A stretch of DNA of 64,000 nt from Microlunatus speluncae (GTDB lineage: Bacteria > Actinomycetota > Actinomycetes > Propionibacteriales > Propionibacteriaceae): contig NZ_VKCZ01000020.1 in the NCBI RefSeq assembly GCF_009299835.1, positions 1-64,000 on the forward strand, in the 5' to 3' direction. The notes under the pieces are model-generated. The model was not told the DNA's origin. It made no database searches and worked only from the letters and a program-made list of their open reading frames with translations. How positions within the stretch are numbered: position 1 is the stretch's first letter; every line of letters begins with the position of its first letter. The position numbers and the translations under genes are program-made. Below are positions 1-8,612 of the stretch, piece after piece.

Positions 1-62
1 TGGATCCGGACCCCAACCCGGCGCGTTGGTCGCGTAGCGCAACCGGCTTCCGGTCCGGCAGC

Positions 63-125
63 CGTCGAGTGTGACCTTTTCCACCCGGGTTCGCAGATTT
101 CGGGTGGATAAGGTCACTCTCGACG
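63..125. repeat. Imperfect 25-bp inverted repeat (hairpin), copy 1 of a two-copy family
   Basis: The two arms, about 25 bases each, pair with only two mismatches around a loop of about 13 bases. A diverged copy, reverse complemented, lies at 24623-24684 inside the ECF transporter gene, so this is a dispersed element and not only a local terminator. The rest of 1-276 holds no coding region I can support. The hairpin sits 150 bp beyond the stop of the minus-strand dioxygenase gene. Confidence 0.6.
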
Positions 126-276
126 CAAGGCCTGGCCACGTACCTGGCCGAACCGGGCCCCGTCCAAGGCTGGTGCGCCCGATCGGTGGATCCAGGCTGG
201 GAACGGAACAAGCGGCTCGTACCGGCACGGTGCGGAGGTTTGGGTGTTCGTTCCCTGAGCCTCAGGGCGAGCCGGA

Positions 277-1170
277 TCAGCGGTCGCAGCCGCCGTCCTG
301 GTCCGGCCGCGAATGCATCCGCGATTCGTCGGTCAATCCCTTGTAGGCGTACGGATCCCGGCCGGCGACCAGCTCGACGTCGCGGTAGTCGTACTCGCCG
401 AAATGATCACCGGCCGGCCGCTTCCAGGGCAGCAGCGACTCCGCACTCATGTAGTGCTGGGCCAGCGCCCGCCGATAGCCGTGCCGGCCGGAGTTCTGCA
501 GCGAGCGGTGCAGCAGGTAGCCGTTGAAGATCAACGCGGTGCCGGCCGCAATCTCCACCGGCACGGCGTCGGCGTCGCTGTACGGGAAGTCGAAGGCCTC
601 GTTGGTGCAGTCGAAGCGGGCGTCGTCGGTCTCCCGGTCCGGGTAGAGCACGCCGCGCCGGTGCGAGCCGGGGATCACCCACAGGCAGCCGTTCTGCACG
701 GTCGCGTCGTCCAGCGCGATCCAGGCGGCGGTCAGCGAGCGGTCCCGGGTCGGGATGAAGTGCTCGTCCTGATGCCAGGCCTGGCCCGGCTTGCCCTCGG
801 ACTTGATGAAGAACATCGACTGCATCGCCTTGACGTTGGGACCGATCAGCCGGGTCAGCACGTCGACGATCGGCCGGTGCGCCAGCGCGGCGCGGAACAG
901 CTCCGATCCCTTGTGCGGATAGTGGATGCAGAGGAAGCGGCGGAGCAGGTCGTCGTCGGACTCGTCCGGCCGGCGCGGCCGGTCGGTGCCGGCGGCGAAC
1001 GCCTCGACGATCCGCAGCCCCTCGGTCCGCAGCCGGTCCAGCGCGTCGGCGTCGAACGCGTCCGGGACCAGGACGAAGCCGTCCCGGGCATACCGTTCGG
1101 CCAGCGCATCTGTCGGCTGCCCGGTGCCGCCGGTGATCGGCTCGGTGCTGATCATGTCGGTGCTGATCAT
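277..1170 (-). CDS. Phytanoyl-CoA dioxygenase (PhyH) family protein
   Basis: A 297-residue protein of the PhyH family of non-haem Fe(II)/2-oxoglutarate dioxygenases, probably a cytosolic hydroxylase of a small molecule; the substrate is unknown. The metal triad is visible as HQD (His133, Asp135) and a distal His221 in LLHRS, followed by an Arg-rich stretch near 233 that would hold 2-oxoglutarate. The start at 1170 has a strong Shine-Dalgarno (AGGAGG); a second ATG five codons in repeats the first residues (MISTDMISTE). It diverges from an AraC-type regulator fragment at 1256. PhyH genes often pair with a divergent AraC regulator, so that fragment was probably its controller. Family assignment is firm. 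Confidence 0.85.
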   Translation of the reverse strand: MISTDMISTEPITGGTGQPTDALAERYARDGFVLVPDAFDADALDRLRTEGLRIVEAFAAGTDRPRRPDESDDDLLRRFLCIHYPHKGSELFRAALAHRPIVDVLTRLIGPNVKAMQSMFFIKSEGKPGQAWHQDEHFIPTRDRSLTAAWIALDDATVQNGCLWVIPGSHRRGVLYPDRETDDARFDCTNEAFDFPYSDADAVPVEIAAGTALIFNGYLLHRSLQNSGRHGYRRALAQHYMSAESLLPWKRPAGDHFGEYDYRDVELVAGRDPYAYKGLTDESRMHSRPDQDGGCDR

Positions 1171-1255
1171 GGTTTCTCCTCCTGTGGTCGCCTTTCATGC
1201 TGGCCGGGAACCGGACCCGGGCCAATGGCGGCGACCGACCGGATAATGTCGGATC

Positions 1256-1715
1256 ATGATCTCCGGATCGGTGTCGGCGGTGCCGCACTACACGGCCCGG
1301 GAGGCCGGTTACCCGGCCGGCGCGCGGTTCGGCCCGCGCCGGCTGGCCGAGTTCGAGTTCGTCTGGCTGCTGGCCGGGTCGGCGCTGTGGTCGTACCAAC
1401 CACCCGGCCAGGAACCGACCGTCGCCGAGAGTTTGACGCCGGGCCTGGTGCTGCTGGCCCGGCCCGGCGGGACCGACCGCTACGCCTGGGACCCGCGCCG
1501 CCGCTCGGTCCACGGCTACCTGCATTTCGACCTGCCGGACCTCGGCGCGGACGACGTCGCGGAATGGCCCTTCGTGCGCCCCGCGCCGTCCGGCGGACTG
1601 CTCGACGGACTGTGCGGCTACCTGCTCCGGCTGTCCCGGCAGGGCGACCCCGATGCCGAGGCGCTGACCGCCCAGGCCCTGTCGCTGCTGGTCACCGCCT
1701 TCGTCCGCGGCGACC
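1256..1715 (+). pseudogene. Truncated AraC-family regulator: N-terminal sensor domain only
   Basis: The first 150 or so residues read as the cupin-like sensor half of an AraC-family regulator, divergent from the PhyH gene. After about 1715 the frame continues only as arginine- and proline-rich nonsense, while a different frame picks up the body of a GlxA-type regulator. The expected C-terminal double helix-turn-helix of this gene is therefore absent. The simplest reading is a deletion that joined two neighbouring regulator genes out of frame, removing the DNA-binding half of the first and the start of the second. A sequencing or assembly error is possible but would have to remove several hundred bases. 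Confidence 0.6.
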
Positions 1716-1754
1716 CTCCGGCTGTCGACCGGCGGCGACGGGCTCTCGTACCAC

Positions 1755-2531
1755 GTGGCCCAGGGCCTCGAAGCGCTCGATCATGTCGACACCGTCTTCG
1801 TCCCCGGCTACCGGACCCCGGCGGACACCGATCCGCCGGCGGTGGTGGTCGATGCGCTCAAGGCCGCGCATGCCCGCGGCGCCCGGCTGGCGGCGATCTC
1901 GACCGGGGCGTTCGCGCTGGCCGGGACCGGGCTGCTGGACGGCAAGCGGGCGACGACGCACTGGCACTACACGAAGGCGCTGCGGGAGCGGCATCCGCGG
2001 GTGCAGGTGGACGAGAACGTGTTGTTCGTCGACGAGGGGTCGGTGCTCACCTCGGCCGGGGCGGCGTCCGGCATCGACCTGTGCCTGCACCTGGTCCGGC
2101 GCGATCACGGCGTCGGCCTCTCCAACGTCGTGGCCCGGCGACTGGTGGCGGCTCCGTACCGCAGCGGCGGGCAGGCGCAGTACGTCCCGCGCAGCGTGCC
2201 CGAACCCCTCGGCGACGTGTTCGCCGACACCCGCGAGTGGGCCCTGAGCCACCTCGCCGAGCCGCTGACCCTCGACCTGCTCGCCCGCAACGCGCGGGTG
2301 TCGGCCCGCACCTTCTCCCGGCGCTTCGCCGAGGACACCGGCTACACGCCGATGCAGTGGGTGCTCCGGGCCCGGGTGGATCTGGCCCGGGAGTTCCTCG
2401 AGCGCAGCGACCTGACCGTGGAGCAGATCGCCCACCGCGTCGGCCTCGGCACCGCGTCCAACCTGCGGCTGCACTTCCACCGGATCCTCGGCACGTCTCC
2501 GACGGAGTATCGGCACACCTTCTCGGCCTGA
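1755..2531 (+). CDS. GlxA/FtrA-type AraC regulator (DJ-1/PfpI + AraC HTH), N-terminally truncated
   Basis: The 258 residues from a GTG at 1755 match a GlxA-like transcriptional regulator: most of a DJ-1/PfpI amidase-like domain (about 1-140, with VFVPGY and ISTGAFALAGTGLL) and an AraC-type double HTH (about 160-258, with SARTFSRRF and a second helix near LTVEQIAHRVGL). Family members normally have 50-60 more residues that open the Rossmann-like domain. Upstream in the same frame only a short coding-like run (LSTGGDGLSYH) precedes the GTG before meeting the AraC fragment in another frame. The gene is thus probably 5'-truncated by the fusion at about 1715. DNA binding could remain; a proper start and leader are missing. 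No target can be named. Confidence 0.6.
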   Translation: MAQGLEALDHVDTVFVPGYRTPADTDPPAVVVDALKAAHARGARLAAISTGAFALAGTGLLDGKRATTHWHYTKALRERHPRVQVDENVLFVDEGSVLTSAGAASGIDLCLHLVRRDHGVGLSNVVARRLVAAPYRSGGQAQYVPRSVPEPLGDVFADTREWALSHLAEPLTLDLLARNARVSARTFSRRFAEDTGYTPMQWVLRARVDLAREFLERSDLTVEQIAHRVGLGTASNLRLHFHRILGTSPTEYRHTFSA

Positions 2532-2662
2532 TCCCGACGCCTTGGCGAGATCCTTGCGGCCGATGGCAAAAGCTACGGCGTGATCCTTGCGCATGCGGTC
2601 GTTCCTGCCACTGTTGAGGCGCCGTGCGGCCGCCGACCATGGCAGGTGACGAAAGGATCCCG

Positions 2663-3661
2663 ATGACCCGCATCGCCATCAACGGCTTCGGCCGGATCGG
2701 TCGCAACACGCTCCGCGGCCTGCTCGAACGCGACACGAAGCTGGAGGTGGTCGCGGTCAACGACCTGACAGCTCCGGAGTCGCTGGCCCACCTGCTCAAG
2801 TACGACAGCTCGCTCGGCCGCCTCGGCAGCCCGGTCCAGGTCGACGGCTCCGACCTGGTCGTCGACGGGCAGCGGATCGCCGTGCTGGCCGAGCGCGAGC
2901 CGGCCAAGCTGCCGTGGGCTGAGCTCGGCGTCGACCTGGTGCTCGAGGCCACGGGCCGGTTCACCGCCGCCGACGCCGCCCGCGGCCACCTCGAGGCCGG
3001 CGCCCGGAAGGTGCTGGTCAGTGCTCCGTCCGCCGGTGCCGACGTGACGCTGGCGTACGGCGTGAACACCGAGGCCTACGATCCGGCCCGGCACGTGATC
3101 GTCTCCAACGCCTCCTGCACCACCAACGCACTGGCGCCGCTGGCCTCGGTGCTGGACGACGCGGCCGGGATCGAGCACGGCTTCATGACCACGGTGCACG
3201 CCTACACCCAGGAGCAGAACCTCCAGGACGGCCCGCACCGCGATCTGCGCCGGGCCCGCGCCGCCGCCGTCAACATCGCCCCCACCACCACGGGAGCGGC
3301 CAAGGCGATCGGGCTGGTGCTGCCGAACCTCAACGGCAAGCTGTCGGGCGACTCGATCCGGGTGCCGGTGCCGGTGGGATCCCTGGTGGAATTGAACACC
3401 ACGGTCAGCCGCGAGCTCGGTCGCGACGACCTGCTCGCCGCCTACCGGGCCGCCGCCGACGGCCCGCTCCGCGGCATCCTCGACTACTCCGACGAGCCGC
3501 TGGTCTCCAGCGACATCACCGGCCAGCCCGCGTCGGCGATCTTCGACGCCGCGCTGACCCGGGTCGACGGCCGGCACATCAAGGTCGTCGCCTGGTACGA
3601 CAACGAGTGGGGCTTCTCGAACCGGGTGATCGACACCCTGGAGCTGCTCGCGCGCGACTGA
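2663..3661 (+). CDS. gap: Glyceraldehyde-3-phosphate dehydrogenase, type I
   Basis: A 332-residue glycolytic GAPDH converting glyceraldehyde 3-phosphate, NAD+ and phosphate to 1,3-bisphosphoglycerate in the cytosol. It shows the Rossmann NGFGRIGR at 7-14, the catalytic Cys152 in ASCTTN, and the C-terminal WYDNEWGFSNR. Length is normal. I chose the ATG at 2663, not the upstream in-frame ATG at 2624, because GAAAGGA lies at correct spacing and homologues begin MTxIAINGFGRIGR. It stands alone, without pgk or tpi; actinobacteria often carry such a second gap copy. The 5' region has a direct repeat of GATCCTTGCG, of unknown meaning. Confidence 0.93.
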   Translation: MTRIAINGFGRIGRNTLRGLLERDTKLEVVAVNDLTAPESLAHLLKYDSSLGRLGSPVQVDGSDLVVDGQRIAVLAEREPAKLPWAELGVDLVLEATGRFTAADAARGHLEAGARKVLVSAPSAGADVTLAYGVNTEAYDPARHVIVSNASCTTNALAPLASVLDDAAGIEHGFMTTVHAYTQEQNLQDGPHRDLRRARAAAVNIAPTTTGAAKAIGLVLPNLNGKLSGDSIRVPVPVGSLVELNTTVSRELGRDDLLAAYRAAADGPLRGILDYSDEPLVSSDITGQPASAIFDAALTRVDGRHIKVVAWYDNEWGFSNRVIDTLELLARD

Positions 3662-3804
3662 GCAGCCGCACGCTCGGATCCCTCCGCGTCAGGTGACAAC
3701 TCCCTCACGGTTCCGCTAAGACGGCCGGGTCTGCTACCACCCCGGCACTATGATCGGGCGGCCGTCACATTCGGGGAATTCACAGACGCGGAGGGCACCA
3801 GCCG

Positions 3805-4857
3805 ATGCCGGACACACCGGTGGACATGTTCACCTTCACGGAGGACGAACCGCCGCAACAGCGCCCACAACCGGCGAAGAAGAAGCGCGGGCGGGCGCTG
3901 CCGGCCGTGCTGATCGCCGTCGCCGGCGTGCTGGTGCTGTCCCTGGTCGCCGGCTTCCTCTACGCGGCCTCGCTGAACAAGACCGTCTCGGACAACATCC
4001 AGCGGCGCGACGACACCATGCCGGAGGAGTCCGACAACGGGCGGCCGGACAAGCAGCCGTCCCAGGAGAAGGGGGCGGTCAACTTCGTCCTGCTCGGCTC
4101 CGACAGCCGCGACCCGAGCGACAGCGGCAACGGCCGCTCCGACGTGTTGATCGTCGCCCACCTCAACGCCGAACGGAACAAGGCGTACCTGATCTCGTTC
4201 ACCCGTGATCTCTGGGTGACCATCCCGGGCAAGGGCAAGGCCAAGATCAACGCCGCCTACTCCTGGGGTGGCCCGAAGCTGACGATCAAGACCGTCGAGT
4301 CGATCACCGGCGCCCGGATCGATCACCTGGCCTTGATCGACTTCGAGGGCTTCATCCAGCTGACCTCCGATCTCGGCGGCGTCACCGTCACCAATGATCA
4401 AGAGTTCAGCACCCACGGCTTCACGTACCCGAAGGGCGAGATCACCATCTCCGGCGAGGAGGCGCTGTGGTTCGTCCGGGAGCGGAAGAAGCTGAAGAAC
4501 GGCGACCTGGACCGGGCCAAGAACCACCGCAAGGTGATCCAGGCGATCTTGGAGAAGGGCCTCAGCCCGGAGACCATCGCCAACCCGCAGAAGTTCACCA
4601 GCTTCGTCGGCGGCGTCGCCTCGCACCTCACCGTCGACAGCGCGCTGACCGACGACAAGATCCGCGACCTGGCGTTCTCGCTCCGGCTGCCGCCGTCGCA
4701 GATCTACAGCCTGCAGGCACCGATCGCACGGTTCGGCACGTCCGACGACGGGCAGGCGATCGACATCGTCGACGAGGAGAAGATGGCCGAGCTGTCCAAG
4801 GCGCTGCGCGAGGACAAGCTGGACGAATACGTCGCCAAATACCCGCCGAAGGAATGA
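3805..4857 (+). CDS. LytR-CpsA-Psr (LCP) family cell-wall glycopolymer ligase
   Basis: 350 residues: a cytoplasmic basic segment (PAKKKRGR near 23-30), one membrane helix (about 31-55) and an extracytoplasmic LCP domain (about 92-330). LCP enzymes transfer undecaprenyl-linked glycopolymers such as teichoic acids or arabinogalactan-like polymers onto peptidoglycan. Typical family blocks are NFVLLGSDSRD (93-103), RSDVLIVAHL (111-120), SFTRDLWVTIPG (131-142) and KINAAYSWGGP (148-158). The start at 3805 has a GGAGGG Shine-Dalgarno. It is followed 51 bp later by an MFS gene on the same strand. The family is clear; the polymer transferred is not predictable. Confidence 0.88.
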   Translation: MPDTPVDMFTFTEDEPPQQRPQPAKKKRGRALPAVLIAVAGVLVLSLVAGFLYAASLNKTVSDNIQRRDDTMPEESDNGRPDKQPSQEKGAVNFVLLGSDSRDPSDSGNGRSDVLIVAHLNAERNKAYLISFTRDLWVTIPGKGKAKINAAYSWGGPKLTIKTVESITGARIDHLALIDFEGFIQLTSDLGGVTVTNDQEFSTHGFTYPKGEITISGEEALWFVRERKKLKNGDLDRAKNHRKVIQAILEKGLSPETIANPQKFTSFVGGVASHLTVDSALTDDKIRDLAFSLRLPPSQIYSLQAPIARFGTSDDGQAIDIVDEEKMAELSKALREDKLDEYVAKYPPKE

Positions 4858-4908
4858 GCTCGTGGGGCCGCGGCCCGGGCTCGGTGTCGGGTAGGAAAGA
4901 CTGACGCG

Positions 4909-6309
4909 ATGGAGTGGATCCGGGCCCTGCGGCTGTTGTGGCGACACGGCTTCTTCCGGCGCCTGATGGCGGTCCGGATCGCCACCCAGGCCTGCGACGG
5001 CCTGCTCCAGGTGGCGCTCGCCTCGTACGTGCTGTTCTCGCCGGAACGGCAACCGGACGCGACCGCGATCGCCGCCGTGCTGGCGATCACCCTGCTGCCG
5101 TTCTCCGTCCTCGGGCCGTTCGTCGGCGTGATCTTGGACCGCTGGTCTCGCCGCCAGGTGCTGGTGATCGTGGACCTGATCCGGGCGGTGCTGGTGCTCG
5201 GCCTGGCCGCCCTGGTCGCCACCGGGTTGCGGACCGGCTCGGTCGAGGCCCTGTTCTACGGCGGCGTGCTGCTGGCGATGAGCCTGAACCGGTTCCTGCT
5301 CGCGGCCCTGTCGGCGGCGCTGCCGCACACGATCGAGCCGACCGAATACATGGTGGCCAACTCGGTCGTGCCGACGGTCGGTCCCGCCGGGGCGCTGATC
5401 GGGGCGGCGGTCGGCACCCTGCTCCGGCTGGTGCTGGGCAACCAGGTCCCGGCCTATGCGGCCGACGCCACCCTGTTCATCGTGGCCAGCTTCGGCTACG
5501 TGCTCAGTGCCTGTCTGGCGCTGCGGATCCCGCGCCACCAGCTGGGCCCGGACGAGCGCGGCACCCGGACGGCCAAGGACGTGATCGCCGGCCTGGCCGG
5601 CGCGCTGCGACACCTGCGCGAGCGGCGCCCGGCCGGGATCGGGCTGCTCACCATCGGCCTGCAGCGGTTGATCTTCGGCGTGGTGACGGTCGCCACCATC
5701 CTGGTCTTCCGCAACTACTTCCACACCGTCGACGACGTCAACGCGGCGATCGCCGATCTCGGGCTGTTCGCCGTCCTGACCGGCGCCGGCTTCGTCGCCG
5801 CCGCCGCGATCACGCCGTTGATCACCGCCCGACTCGGCGTCCGGGCCTGGGTGATCATCGCCCTGTTCGTGTCCGCCGTGCTGCAGGTGTTCCCCGGATC
5901 GATCTACACCAAGATCACGTTGATGATCGCGGCGTTCCTGCTCGGGGTCACGGCGCAGAGCGTCAAGATCTGCGTCGACACCCTGGTCCAGGCCCACGTC
6001 GACGACGACGTCAAGGGCCGGGCCTTCGTGATCTACGACATGATCTTCAATGTCGCCCTGGTGCTGGCGGCCTGCATCACCGCGCTGACCTTCCCGGCGG
6101 ACGGACGTTCGGTGCCGATCCTGATCACCCTCGCCGTCGGTTACGCCCTGCTCGGGCTGGCCTTCCTGCTCGTCACCCGCGGAATGGATCTCAACTCCGG
6201 CACCGAGTCGATGCGGGCCGTGATCGCGGACTCCGAGTCGATCACGCCGGCCGACACGGCGGCCGACTCCGGCACCGAGCCGACCCGGGATCCGGACCAG
6301 CGCGGCTGA
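4909..6309 (+). CDS. MFS transporter
   Basis: 466 residues with about 12 hydrophobic segments and a polar C-terminal tail (after about 435), as in major facilitator transporters. A charged loop after the second helix (LDRWSRRQVL) resembles the MFS signature loop. The ATG at 4909 follows AGGAAAG. It lies 51 bp after the LCP gene and could be cotranscribed. Substrate unknown; drug efflux or export of a wall precursor would be speculation. The C-terminal tail is rich in Thr, Glu and Asp. Confidence 0.8.
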   Translation: MEWIRALRLLWRHGFFRRLMAVRIATQACDGLLQVALASYVLFSPERQPDATAIAAVLAITLLPFSVLGPFVGVILDRWSRRQVLVIVDLIRAVLVLGLAALVATGLRTGSVEALFYGGVLLAMSLNRFLLAALSAALPHTIEPTEYMVANSVVPTVGPAGALIGAAVGTLLRLVLGNQVPAYAADATLFIVASFGYVLSACLALRIPRHQLGPDERGTRTAKDVIAGLAGALRHLRERRPAGIGLLTIGLQRLIFGVVTVATILVFRNYFHTVDDVNAAIADLGLFAVLTGAGFVAAAAITPLITARLGVRAWVIIALFVSAVLQVFPGSIYTKITLMIAAFLLGVTAQSVKICVDTLVQAHVDDDVKGRAFVIYDMIFNVALVLAACITALTFPADGRSVPILITLAVGYALLGLAFLLVTRGMDLNSGTESMRAVIADSESITPADTAADSGTEPTRDPDQRG

Positions 6310-6378
6310 TCATCCCGGCGACCGAGCAGATTCGGTCTTAGGGCAGCGGGATGACAGCGACCGACTTAGCCTTGAGCC

Positions 6379-7323
6379 ATGCGGATACGCACACTCGGGG
6401 TGGCCCTCACCTTCCTGGCTCTGGTCGCTGCCGGCTGCGGTGCGAACGAGGGGTCGGGATCGGCACCACCGCCGGAGCCGGTGGCCTCCACGCCGGTCGA
6501 GCCGGCCCCGCCGGAGACGCCGGAACCGCTGTCCAAGGACGCGTACCAAAAGCTGCTGACCGGCTCGGAATCCACGATCCGCAAGGCCTTCGACCAGGTG
6601 ATGGCGGCCAAGTCCCTGGCTCAGGTCAAGTCCGGGGCCGACGCCCTCGATGCCGTCCTGGCCAAGCAGTCCCAGACCTTCGAGGCGACCCTGCCGCCGG
6701 ACTCGGCGGCCGACGCCCACAGCACCGCGGCCACCCTGCTGTCGCAGTCTCAGGTCGGTTTCGAGCCGAGCAAGGCCGAGGCCAACGAGTGCGGGATCAA
6801 GCCGAACGACACCGAGCAACTGATCCAGGCCAAGCAACAGGTACACGACACCCTGCCCGGCGAACTGTTGAAGGAGACCGCGGGCGACTTCAAGAGGGCC
6901 GGTTTCACCTGGGGCGGCAAGCTGCTACCGGCCCGGCCGGAGACCCCGAAGGGCAAGAAGCGGCGGGCCGACAACGGCGAGATCGTCGAGCGCAACGGCA
7001 GCCGCGGCTACAACCTGCTGCAGATCAAGAACGACACAAAGGAAGACGTCGTGATCGCCGCGGTGACCAAGAACCCGAAGAAGCCGATGGCCAGCATCTA
7101 CGTGCGGGCCGGCAAGGACGCCACCCTCGAGGGCCTGGCCGCCAAGAAATACACGGTCTACTACAAGTCGGGCACCGACTGGGATGACGACAAGCGGACC
7201 TTCACCCGGAGCTGCGCGTTCTCCAAGTTCCGCCAGTCCTTCACCCCGGAGTCCAACTGGTCGATCGAGCTCCAGCCGCGCCTCGGCGGCAACGCCCCCA
7301 CCGACGACACCGAGCCCTTCTGA
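6379..7323 (+). CDS. Putative secreted lipoprotein, function unknown
   Basis: 314 residues beginning with a lipoprotein signal peptide: MRIRTLGVALTFLALVAAGC gives lipobox LVAAGC with the lipidated Cys at 20. A Pro/Glu-rich spacer (about 25-52) follows, then a helical region (about 55-150) and a more beta-like C-terminal half (about 200-314). I do not recognise a named domain. It is the last gene of a plus-strand run (LCP, MFS, lipoprotein); the 69-bp gap to the MFS stop suggests its own or a shared promoter. Confidence 0.7.
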   Translation: MRIRTLGVALTFLALVAAGCGANEGSGSAPPPEPVASTPVEPAPPETPEPLSKDAYQKLLTGSESTIRKAFDQVMAAKSLAQVKSGADALDAVLAKQSQTFEATLPPDSAADAHSTAATLLSQSQVGFEPSKAEANECGIKPNDTEQLIQAKQQVHDTLPGELLKETAGDFKRAGFTWGGKLLPARPETPKGKKRRADNGEIVERNGSRGYNLLQIKNDTKEDVVIAAVTKNPKKPMASIYVRAGKDATLEGLAAKKYTVYYKSGTDWDDDKRTFTRSCAFSKFRQSFTPESNWSIELQPRLGGNAPTDDTEPF

Positions 7324-7775
7324 CCCCTCTGGTATCGCCTCTGGCCTCGATCTTCGTGATCTTGGTGGCGACGGGTTTGGCGACCAACCGGAACGTTCGT
7401 CCTGAAGCGGAAGGCGGGATGGTCGGAGTCTCGAGGACCCGTTCAGCATGTGGCGCTCTCCGAGTGCGGTGGCATTCCGGTCGCTGCCCGACCCTGGCGC
7501 CGTGGTCGTCGCCACAGGGGATCAGCCGTCCTGACGGGTACACCGTCACAAATCGGGGGCGCAACCCGGTCCCACCGGGCGATTTCCGGTCCCGCGGGGC
7601 GTTGCGCCCCCGATTTGTGCCAGTGCGCCACCTTGGCTGGATGCGCAACCGAGCCGCAGCCCCAGGACACCGAACGCTAGCTGGATGCCCTGGTTCTGGG
7701 CGGTCAGGTTGGCGGTTCCGGCCCGAGGCGGCGGCCGAGGCCATCCAGTCTGCCGGCCGCTTCCTGGCCGAGCGG
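7324..7775. other. 452-bp convergent intergenic region
   Basis: This gap lies between the plus-strand lipoprotein gene and the minus-strand APH-like gene. Its one clear feature is the stem-loop at 7547-7619. The end of the gap (about 7690-7808, plus strand) reads with GC-rich third positions as an alanine-rich peptide ending in SVAGVSDITG. This could be a gene remnant, but it overlaps the end of the APH gene and has no recognisable homology. Confidence 0.4.
7547..7619. terminator. Perfect 19-bp stem-loop between convergent genes
   Basis: Arms at 7547-7565 and 7601-7619 are perfectly complementary (CACAAATCGGGGGCGCAAC and its complement). The 35-base loop holds a second small palindrome, CCCGGTCCCACCGGG. 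There is no U-tract. Its position between convergent genes fits a bidirectional terminator, but the length and perfection of the stem resemble the long stems at 10254 and 28692. Confidence 0.5.
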
Positions 7776-8612
7776 TCAGTGGCCGGTGTCTCGGACATCA
7801 CCGGCTGAGGGCCAGCGCAGCAGTTCGGTGGTCAACTGCTCAAGGTAGTCGGGTGGTCCGGCTTCGAGGAACCACAGCCAGAGCTCGGCGGCATGGATCG
7901 CCGACCAGGACCGCACCTCGGCCAGGTCGGCACCGTAAGCCTCGACGATGATCTTGAACGCCCGGGGATCACGCCGGGACGCTCCCCAGGCCACGCGCGA
8001 CAACTCTCGGAGCGGATCACCGACGTGGGTAGCTTCCCAGTCGATCACTCCGGTGATGCGGCCGTCGACCGCGAGCAGATTCGCATCGGTCCAGTCGCCG
8101 TGGCAGAACACCGGGCGGTGCGGTGCCGGGACCGACAGGGGCAACGGCGGGCCGCCGGCGGCCCGGTAGCGCCGAATGATCAGCGCGTCGTCCGGTGGCG
8201 CCGGCAGTCCCGGCGGCGCCGGTACCTCATGCAGGGAACGCAGCAGCGGCACCGAGGCACTGAGACCGGCCAGCCCGGCGTCGGCGCCGACCTCGTCCAA
8301 CCGGTCTCCCGGCAGCAGGCTGATCAGGATCGATCCCGGGTCGACCTTGATCAACTCCGGCACCGGCAGGGCGCCGTGCGCGAGAGCCCGCAGCGCGAGC
8401 ACTTCCGTCTGGTGCCGGGCCGGATCGGTGAACCGCTTCTCCACCAGCGAGCGCCCGGCGTGCTCGACCAACCGCACCTGGCCCACTGCTCCCTGCCGCA
8501 CCGCACCATCCTCCGACCAAAGACCGGGCCGGACCCAGCCGGACGGCGAGTCGGCGCCGACGCGCCCAGCCTCAGGCGGCGTCAGAGGTGCGGCCGGAGC
8601 CGAGTTCGACAC
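7776..8612 (-). CDS. Aminoglycoside phosphotransferase (APH) family kinase
   Basis: 278 residues with the APH/choline-kinase fold. The catalytic loop HGDWTDANL is at 171-179 (Asp173) and the metal-binding IDWE at 190-193 (Asp191). Such enzymes phosphorylate small hydroxylated molecules; resistance to an antibiotic cannot be inferred. The ATG at 8612 would overlap the end of the upstream SDR gene by 41 bp, so translation may begin lower, for example at a GTG near residue 18 or 27. Same strand as the SDR gene, probably translationally coupled. Confidence 0.75.
   Translation of the reverse strand: MSNSAPAAPLTPPEAGRVGADSPSGWVRPGLWSEDGAVRQGAVGQVRLVEHAGRSLVEKRFTDPARHQTEVLALRALAHGALPVPELIKVDPGSILISLLPGDRLDEVGADAGLAGLSASVPLLRSLHEVPAPPGLPAPPDDALIIRRYRAAGGPPLPLSVPAPHRPVFCHGDWTDANLLAVDGRITGVIDWEATHVGDPLRELSRVAWGASRRDPRAFKIIVEAYGADLAEVRSWSAIHAAELWLWFLEAGPPDYLEQLTTELLRWPSAGDVRDTGH

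Noticed and set aside
313..2247. A 644-codon plus-strand frame over the PhyH gene
   Set aside because: Antisense shadow of the dioxygenase gene caused by high GC; no family motif, and the opposite strand has clear catalytic residues.
3748..5997. A 749-codon minus-strand frame under the LCP and MFS genes
   Set aside because: Composition (Arg, Gly, Asp, Gln runs) is that of an antisense frame; the plus-strand genes are well supported.
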